A stretch of DNA of 34,250 bases. Origin: Alphaproteobacteria bacterium (GTDB lineage Bacteria > Pseudomonadota > Alphaproteobacteria > Micavibrionales > Micavibrionaceae). A program made the translations under genes and the position numbers. Under the pieces are notes generated by a model, which did no database searches, had not been told where the DNA came from, and saw nothing but the letters and a program-made list of their open reading frames with translations. The stretch's first letter is position 1. Each line of letters starts with the position of its first letter. Of the stretch, positions 32,466 through 34,250 are shown in pieces. The stretch covers positions 1-34,250 of the forward strand of contig NVTV01000010.1 in the NCBI GenBank assembly GCA_002401695.1, in the 5' to 3' direction.

Positions 32466-32510
32466 ATCTCACTCCACAGTAGATATAAGGGGTTGATCAC
32501 TGCTTATAAT

Positions 32511-32645
32511 CTATGTGGCCAGAACAAGCCAATATGCTTTAGCTCTACTCCGGGTAATAAAGTAGTGCAGCAGCCACGCTCTCGATAAATCATCTGGCGT
32601 TGTATTCTTTAGCCTGCACACTGCGTTCACTAATAACTTCTTCAT
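32511..32645 (-). CDS. Possible small ORF (44 residues)
   Basis: This short ORF reads leftward from ATG 32645 with AGGTAG about 8 bp upstream. It encodes MKKLLVNAVCRL... with Arg/Lys-rich helix-like content and ends with AYWLVLAT. It begins 30 bp after the Cys-rich gene's stop in the same direction. It has no known family and could be chance. The rest of 32344-32674 holds the promoter/operator-like elements and no convincing gene. Confidence 0.35.
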   Translation of the reverse strand: MKKLLVNAVCRLKNTTPDDLSRAWLLHYFITRSRAKAYWLVLAT

Positions 32646-32674
32646 AATCTATCTACCTGTATTGGGTTAAGGGG

Positions 32675-32950
32675 TTAATAGGTCTTCCTGTAGCAAGTTA
32701 GGGGGAATGAATCTGCCCCAACCAAGGCTTCACAGTTACAGGCTTCGCCGCAAGGGTTTTGCATTTCAACTGTTTTCAGTATTCCAAACGTGGAGGCCAA
32801 TTCTTGAAGCTCTACACCATCGAACCCCCCTCCGTCGAACACATGCTCCAATACTTCATCCATAAACCCCTCGAAGTCTGGTTTTGTATTTAGGCACTTG
32901 TCGCAATACCCACCCTCGCCACAATTTCCTCCGTCAAAGCATTTTTTCAT
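32675..32950 (-). CDS. Small Cys-rich protein
   Basis: This 91-residue protein reads leftward with AGAGGTAA before its start. Its N-terminus has Cys at 4, 9, 15 and 18 (CFDGGNCGEGGYCDKC), a small metal-binding or disulfide knot pattern. The middle is acidic and the C-terminus has NPCGEACNCEAL then FPLTCYRKTY. It belongs to the minor phage genes of the - strand operon. A metal-binding role is suggested by the Cys only. Confidence 0.65.
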   Translation of the reverse strand: MKKCFDGGNCGEGGYCDKCLNTKPDFEGFMDEVLEHVFDGGGFDGVELQELASTFGILKTVEMQNPCGEACNCEALVGADSFPLTCYRKTY

Positions 32951-32962
32951 TCGCTCATTACC

Positions 32963-33016
32963 TCTGCAAGTACGTTTATCTACTTCCTATTTATTGCTGT
33001 TTTCTGCAAGTACGTT
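32963..33016. repeat. 14-bp direct repeat in minus-operon leaders
   Basis: TCTGCAAGTACGTT occurs exactly at 32963-32976 and 33003-33016, 40 bp apart. One copy lies just upstream of the Cys-rich gene's RBS and the other covers the stop of the 55-residue gene, so on the - strand both come before a gene leader. Confidence 0.85.
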
Positions 33017-33182
33017 AAGTATTCATCCACTGAAAAACCTTCCCAGCGTCTTCTTCACTGATACTCCTGCCCTCTAACCTCCCCAGTATTTCGTCTGCGG
33101 TTATTTCGCATACTTCGTCACTTAACTGCTCGGCTAAATCAATTAGCATTTGCCCGACAATCATTACTCTGTCTTTTGTCAT
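33015..33182 (-). CDS. Small acidic protein (55 residues)
   Basis: This short gene reads leftward from ATG 33182 to TAA at 33015-33017 and fills what would otherwise be a gap. The product begins MTKDRVMIVGQMLIDLAEQL and ends GKVFQWMNT; it is helical and acidic. A CCGGAGTAACGAGCG leader supplies GGAG ~10 bp before the start. It lies in line with its neighbours and is probably real. Function is unknown. Confidence 0.6.
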   Translation of the reverse strand: MTKDRVMIVGQMLIDLAEQLSDEVCEITADEILGRLEGRSISEEDAGKVFQWMNT

Positions 33183-33188
33183 CGCTCG

Positions 33189-33422
33189 TTACTCCGGGTT
33201 ACTGTCCAATCCTGCGCGAGTTCTAAGCTCTGACCTCCACCAGTATTTTTTCTCAGGCCCGTGATATTCATCTCTATCCGGCTGCGAGGGAAACTCACCG
33301 TTTTCACCAAGCGCCCACTCAATTGCAGAGAGATACTTTGAAGCCTCTTTTTCCATTTCAACCAGCAAGTCTTTGAGCTGGTCTTCTGTCGCTGATCGGA
33401 TAATCATTTCTGCTAAACTCAT
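33189..33422 (-). CDS. Small hypothetical protein (77 residues)
   Basis: This protein reads leftward with TTGGAG ~6 bp before the start. The first ~45 residues form an acidic helix (MSLAEMIIRSATEDQLKDLL, then EMEKEASKYLSAIEWAL). The rest is polar with YHGPEKKYWWRSELRTRAG. The ATG is 27 bp after the RNA ligase stop in the same direction. No family is recognised. Its leader resembles that of the RNA ligase gene. Confidence 0.65.
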   Translation of the reverse strand: MSLAEMIIRSATEDQLKDLLVEMEKEASKYLSAIEWALGENGEFPSQPDRDEYHGPEKKYWWRSELRTRAGLDSNPE

Positions 33423-33448
33423 AACTACTCCAAATATTCATAGGTGTT

Positions 33449-33997
33449 TTAGGGCTGGGTTAATGCTGCCAATGACTTTGGAATTTCGTCTTTGTGGATT
33501 GTCTTCTTAAACCCAATGTTTGCTGCGGTATGAAAGACAATTACACCCTCTGGGTTCATAAAGCCTGGGCTGGCGAGGCTCCCCAATTGTTTTAGTCCGT
33601 CAAGGCACAGCTCAATATTTGATTGTGAAAAATCTCCTCGATACAGTATTGGCACAACGTCACAACATTCCGGTCTTTCCGCTGCCCATCTTGATACGTT
33701 AAACAATGAGAAAGCCTTTCTATCCATATCATATCTACGCTGGATTCCTTGCCCCCACCATTCGCCAAAATGTCTACCGTGGCCAAGAGTCATAAGATCA
33801 TCTTTGTTCTCATGCGCCCACCGAGCAAAACCATAATTATCGTCTTCTGGTGTTATCCATCGCTTTCGACTACCGACCAAAAACTCACCATTTTCGCCAA
33901 TGCAAATCTGTGCATTAGTGCCATCTATTTTTTCTGTGATAATAATTTCCCTAGACAGTCTTGCCATTTTTGGGAAGGCTTCAAAATCAAGGCTCAT
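33449..33997 (-). CDS. Compact RNA ligase-family protein
   Basis: This 182-residue protein shows the covalent nucleotidyltransferase motifs in order: motif I EKIDGTN (22-28, nucleophile K23), VGSRKRW (41-47), HFGEWWGQG (76-84), KAFSLFNV (94-101), motif IV PEGVIVF (149-155) and motif V GFKKTI (162-167). It matches the RNA_ligase family. It has the adenylation core only, without a C-terminal domain. TTGGAG precedes the start. Such phage ligases can reseal tRNA cut by host anticodon nucleases. No polynucleotide kinase is present in the window. Confidence 0.88.
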   Translation of the reverse strand: MSLDFEAFPKMARLSREIIITEKIDGTNAQICIGENGEFLVGSRKRWITPEDDNYGFARWAHENKDDLMTLGHGRHFGEWWGQGIQRRYDMDRKAFSLFNVSRWAAERPECCDVVPILYRGDFSQSNIELCLDGLKQLGSLASPGFMNPEGVIVFHTAANIGFKKTIHKDEIPKSLAALTQP

Positions 33998-34046
33998 GTA
34001 TTACTCCAATGGTTAGTGTTGAATAGGTAAAGTGGTGCTGAGAAAT

Positions 34047-34064
34047 CGCAACGAAGCGCAACGA
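34047..34064. repeat. 8-bp direct repeat near att site
   Basis: CGCAACGA occurs at 34047-34054 and 34057-34064 (10-bp period, one helical turn). It lies ~100 bp from the tRNA-like core and could be an arm-type binding site. The region 33998-34164 holds no gene on either strand that I can support. Confidence 0.6.
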
Positions 34065-34120
34065 GGAATGGGTGGCATAGGGGGGCAGAGGGTGCAATGT
34101 GTAGACAAAATGCAGAGAAA

Positions 34121-34142
34121 AGCACTGTATAAGCACTGTATA
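34121..34142. repeat. Tandem 11-bp repeat next to att core
   Basis: AGCACTGTATA occurs twice back-to-back (34121-34131 and 34132-34142), 22 bp before the tRNA-like core. Tandem short repeats beside an att core are the typical form of integrase arm sites; this use is inferred. Confidence 0.7.
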
Positions 34143-34164
34143 AAGCGGCTTTAAAGGGGGCTAG

Positions 34165-34214
34165 CAATACTGGCAGTGTTGAGGTCAGCGGTTCGATCCC
34201 GCTAGGCTCCACCA
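34165..34214 (+). tRNA. 3' half of tRNA-Ala(GGC), likely attachment site core
   Basis: Anticodon stem CAATA (34165-34169) / TGTTG (34177-34181) encloses a 7-nt loop CTGGCAG with T33 and anticodon GGC. Variable loop AGGTC, T arm AGCGG-TTCGATC-CCGCT (34187-34203), acceptor 3' strand AGGCTCC, discriminator A and encoded CCA (34211-34214) follow. Upstream bases 34141-34164 have no D arm or acceptor 5' strand, so this is a partial gene. The last base of the 5' anticodon stem strand is a normal A-T pair and the fourth is a U-G wobble. It is an attP or attR of a phage that integrates in a tRNA-Ala gene. Confidence 0.85.
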
Positions 34215-34250
34215 GATATACCAAGGGTTTCAGGGGGTTCACTTGTTTTG

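Noticed and set aside
32505..32510. Perfect TATAAT on the + strand in the intergenic region
   Set aside because: The nearest TTGA-type hexamer is only 6 bp upstream and there is no + strand gene to serve.
32355..32588. + strand ORF of 77 codons in the right intergenic region
   Set aside because: It overlaps the operator-like repeats and - strand elements, with Cys/Ile-rich nonsense-like sequence and no good RBS.
33281..33905. GENGEF peptide shared by the 77-residue protein and the RNA ligase
   Set aside because: Only six residues match and the surroundings differ; probably coincidence rather than a domain duplication.
33994..34242. - strand ORF of 82 codons across the att region
   Set aside because: It contains a SGIEPLTS-type string that is the antisense translation of the tRNA-Ala 3' half, a known source of false gene calls.

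Overview
The window is one contiguous stretch of a temperate tailed-phage (siphovirus-type) genome or prophage. Almost all of it is the late region on the + strand: lysis genes, a roughly 10 kb block of fibre/adhesin-like genes, small and large terminase, portal, head morphogenesis, scaffold, capsid, neck, tail tube, tape measure and tail tip. A short operon of small genes runs on the - strand at the right end. Genes are tightly packed, with many ATGA or TAATG stop-start overlaps. The last bases hold the 3' half of a tRNA-Ala(GGC) gene with no 5' half, the usual mark of a tRNA-targeted attachment site. The tRNA sequence, Shine-Dalgarno sites, intrinsic terminators and protein families fit a gammaproteobacterial host, possibly marine, but the genus cannot be fixed from the sequence. 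No integrase, repressor or replication genes are in the window, so part of the phage lies outside it.

Layout. 1-202: AT-rich control region with a promoter-like site followed closely by an intrinsic terminator. 203-1064: holin-like protein, M15 peptidase (endolysin candidate), DUF1353 protein. 1072-11310: eleven fibre/adhesin/baseplate-like genes, including a signal-peptide-bearing kelch-like protein, a protein built of about twelve 22-residue repeats, and a BppU-N-like protein. 11345-15921: TerS, TerL, DUF4055 portal, MuF-like protein. 15937-17917: five small non-structural genes (Maf/DUF115-like protein, SAM methyltransferase, ParB-like protein and two unknowns). Terminators at 16180 and 17939 bracket four of them; the first unknown lies just upstream of the 16180 terminator. 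17999-19707: scaffold and major capsid. 19760-23248: neck and tail genes ending in a tail-assembly chaperone pair joined by a classic A AAA AAC -1 frameshift site. 23257-32101: tape measure, DUF2460, DUF2163, NlpC/P60, large tail-tip protein, small fibre-associated protein. 32098-33997 (- strand): six small genes led by an RNA ligase, with operator-like repeats before the last gene. 33998-34250: direct repeats and the tRNA-Ala fragment.

How it fits together. The promoter-plus-early-terminator at the left edge, followed by lysis genes and then by a late operon with four more intrinsic terminator-like hairpins, looks like a lambdoid late operon (pR'-tR') that would need processive antitermination. 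That reading is an inference. The most unusual items are the terminator-bounded Maf-like/methyltransferase/ParB-like cassette in the head module, the 12-repeat fibre protein, the secreted kelch-like protein, the exact repeat at the terS-terL junction, the frameshift site, the repeated leaders and operators in the - strand operon, and the tRNA-Ala att site with tandem repeats beside it.
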